This document shows positions 62,083-64,000 of a stretch of DNA of 64,000 nucleotides, in pieces. Source of the DNA: Lachnospiraceae bacterium A4 (GTDB taxonomy: Bacteria > Bacillota > Clostridia > Lachnospirales > Lachnospiraceae); the NCBI GenBank assembly GCA_000403215.2, contig KE159538.1, positions 725,420-789,419 on the forward strand, in the 5' to 3' direction. How positions within the stretch are numbered: the first letter of the stretch is position 1; each line of letters begins with the position of its first letter. The position numbers were made by a program, and so were the translations under genes. Under the pieces are notes generated by a model. It made no database searches, was not told where the DNA came from, and was given only the letters and a program-made list of their open reading frames with translations.

Positions 62083-64000
62083 GGTAGTGTCAAATAATCT
62101 ATGAAAAAACTGAGTCAAAAAAATAGGCTCGAATGAACCTCGAAAATTGCAGATATTAGTGTTTTTAAGACCTTGGGGCGTTGCCCCAAACCCCACAAGG
62201 GACTCGTCCCTTGACCCATTGGCGGGCTCTGCCCGCACCCGTCCTCGCCGGATGGCAGGAAAAGGGCGCAGTCGCCCCCTTTTCTGCTGGACAGGATTAT
62301 CCGTGAGCTTTTTGTCAATAGACTTTCGCGGCATATCCTCACAGGCGGCGCGGCCGCCTGCTGCGGTATTCCACGGTTCTATTGACAACAGCTCCGCTCC
62401 GTCTGTGCAGTACCGTTTTTCTGCATATTCAGGATGGTCTGCTGCCCGAGGAAGATGAGCATCTGCCATTTGCCGGGCATGTTGTCAGCGCCCTGCAGCA
62501 TCTCCACTTCGTTGAGGACGTTGTATTTATTGTGTTTATGAGGGCGCAGGAAGTTATAGTAAGCGACCCAGAGCGCCAGATCATAGTTGGCACCGTCGAT
62601 GCTGTCAAAGCCGTTTGTATGGCGGTAAGAGGCTTTATAAGTTCGGTTCAGGCGTTCGATCATCTGCTTGAATGGCCGGTATTCGGTAGAAACAGCATCG
62701 TCGTTGGTAAGTCCAATGACCTGGGTGATTTTAAATGTAAAGTCTCTGCCCAGCTTTTTTACGAACTCCATTGCGGCAAGAGGATACGCACTGTATCCGT
62801 CCGCAATGAACTTGAAGTTCTCCGGCAGTTTTGTAAGGTTCCGGAATGCCATACGCATTGCGAGGATACAGGGGCCTGCGCCGCGGTTATCAGACACCTG
62901 ATAGCCGATGATGGAGCGTGTTGCAGCATTCATGATGAGCCAGACGTAGTTTTTGATGCCACGGATTTTGATGTATGTCTCATCAGCCGTGAACACGTCC
63001 CCTTTTTCGTAGGGGTACTGGTCAACAAAGGGCTTGACGCAGATGGCGGCAGTTTTACAGTAGTTGGCGATCTGCTGGTGGGAGATGCTGATGTTGTAAA
63101 GGTCTTTCAAAGCCTGTGAGGTCTTGCGCAGGGAAAGGCCGAGATTGACATGGAGTGTGAGGCACAGGGACATGACATGGGCGTTATGCTTACTGAATTT
63201 GAGGGAAGAGGCATTCCTGGGGAGTGTATTTAAGTCCATACTGAAAAAATCCATCGTGAACTCACGGTAGATGTAGTGGAGCTTGTATTTATTTTTTCCA
63301 TAGTCCTCATCGAGATCAGCCCTGTCAACTTTCTTGAGGTTATGAAGGTAATAGGGACATTTCGGGTTTACGCATTTATGGACGATAAAGTGCTTTCGGT
63401 CTTTCTTTGGGACAAGTGCATTGCCGCAGTGGGGACAGCGCAGCTTAACACAGGAGAAGCGGCTTTCTGAAGGAGAAAACCTCGCAGCACAGACTTTGCA
63501 GAGGATCTGACCCTTCGAGCCATTGTTTTTGTAAAGGAATGGTTTCGGGGCATTGCAGCGTGGGCAGGAGCAGTCATCAGGGATGTCGCACTCTGAACGT
63601 CGGCTGACAGGGCGTATTTTCCTGCCATAGCGTTTTTCGTAGTAAGGGATAAGCTCTTTATAAGTCCAGTCCTGACGAAAGTCAGTGATAAGGGGGAGTT
63701 CGTCGATCTTGAACTTCTGGTATTTTGGGGAATGGGAATCATCAAAGGCCCACTGCCTAATGGGGATGTATCTGCATACGAAGTTGATCAGCCAGCAGTT
63801 TTGCTGGTAAAGAAACTGAATCAAAGAGAGTAAATAGGGAATAATATCCATAAGCAATGATTTTCCTTTCAGTGTTTGTGGGTTGGTAATAGTATTTACA
63901 CAAAAAAGGGAGGTCATTGCTTTTTCTTTTGAAAAAGTGGTGTAATCCTTGAAAATATGGGGTTTGTAATAAAAAACATAGAGGTAGATTTGACACTACC
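62083..64000. mobile_element. Insertion sequence with GGTAGTGTCAAAT ends
   Basis: The left end reads GGTAGTGTCAAAT at 62083. The last bases of the window are its inverted copy, so the element spans about 1.9 kb and finishes at or near 64000. It interrupts Rpn copy C. Between 62160 and 62245 three GC-rich hairpins (TTGGGGC/GCCCCAA, AAGGGAC/GTCCCTT, GGCGGGC/GCCCGC) lie in a row. A longer imperfect stem spans 62314-62386. A target duplication cannot be checked because the right flank is missing. Confidence 0.85.
62379..63851 (-). CDS. DDE transposase with N-terminal zinc-finger region
   Basis: This 490-residue protein has paired Cys motifs (CSCPRCNAPKP, CKVC, CPHCGNAL, CVNPKCPYY) in its first 190 residues. 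A DDE core follows: DETYIKIRG, a later ADGYSAYP and ERLNRTYKASYR. The core resembles the IS6/IS240-like and related families; exact family is uncertain. The start at 63851 is ATG; TTG 6 nt upstream is possible. It is the transposase of the surrounding IS. Confidence 0.85.
   Translation of the reverse strand: MDIIPYLLSLIQFLYQQNCWLINFVCRYIPIRQWAFDDSHSPKYQKFKIDELPLITDFRQDWTYKELIPYYEKRYGRKIRPVSRRSECDIPDDCSCPRCNAPKPFLYKNNGSKGQILCKVCAARFSPSESRFSCVKLRCPHCGNALVPKKDRKHFIVHKCVNPKCPYYLHNLKKVDRADLDEDYGKNKYKLHYIYREFTMDFFSMDLNTLPRNASSLKFSKHNAHVMSLCLTLHVNLGLSLRKTSQALKDLYNISISHQQIANYCKTAAICVKPFVDQYPYEKGDVFTADETYIKIRGIKNYVWLIMNAATRSIIGYQVSDNRGAGPCILAMRMAFRNLTKLPENFKFIADGYSAYPLAAMEFVKKLGRDFTFKITQVIGLTNDDAVSTEYRPFKQMIERLNRTYKASYRHTNGFDSIDGANYDLALWVAYYNFLRPHKHNKYNVLNEVEMLQGADNMPGKWQMLIFLGQQTILNMQKNGTAQTERSCCQ

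Overview
The window looks like chromosome from a low-to-moderate GC Gram-positive anaerobe, most likely a Lachnospiraceae-type gut Clostridia. Pointers are the split class I fumarase, the AzgA-type purine permease, very large secreted Ig-repeat proteins, DUF3796/XRE and XRE-membrane gene pairs, Rpn-type nuclease families, BlaI/M56 regulation and purine-rich ribosome binding sites before nearly every gene. No rRNA, complete tRNA, CRISPR array or replication origin was recognised.

Layout. 1-9.5 kb: the end of an FHA protein, a 1,521-residue secreted glucosaminidase with Ig-like repeats, fumarase beta and alpha subunits, a YbaK deacylase, a small unknown gene and a TraX-like membrane protein. 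9.5-14.3 kb: a YolD/Y-family polymerase pair, a purine permease and a cobalamin-binding radical SAM protein. 14.5-18.1 kb: two lipoproteins, a VanZ-like protein, an IS1182-type remnant and an Rpn nuclease. 18.3-22.4 kb: a BlaI/BlaR1-like unit with a clear palindromic operator. 22.5-31.4 kb: ordinary small genes, an ECF sigma factor, an XRE-membrane regulator, a hydrolase, a sialate-esterase-like protein and an XRE-ABC ATPase fusion with its permease. 31.6-37 kb: a patchy region with a structured non-coding element, a probable type I toxin/antisense RNA, a broken type II toxin, two decayed genes, a radical SAM duplication and an MFS exporter behind a leader peptide and hairpin.

38.0-42.9 kb is a compact AT-rich operon: an HTH-fused DNA methyltransferase, a second methyltransferase, a PD-(D/E)XK restriction endonuclease and a ferredoxin-type Fe-S protein. 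The C-terminal half of the Fe-S protein resembles the nuclease domain of the endonuclease, with D and E at the same spacing but the catalytic Lys replaced by Glu. This is the best candidate in the window for an undescribed system. An ECF sigma operon and a GNAT acetyltransferase follow.

45.9-56.9 kb is one gene for a roughly 3,650-residue secreted protein with at least 14 PPC-like beta-sandwich repeats. The right end (57.3-64 kb) holds three related Rpn-type genes, one shortened by an exact 84-bp deletion and one truncated at both ends. Between them sits a two-gene ATPase plus PD-(D/E)XK-like nuclease unit that resembles an anti-phage module. An insertion sequence interrupts the third Rpn copy and reaches the last base of the window.

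Family names are from motif recognition only; no database search was run.
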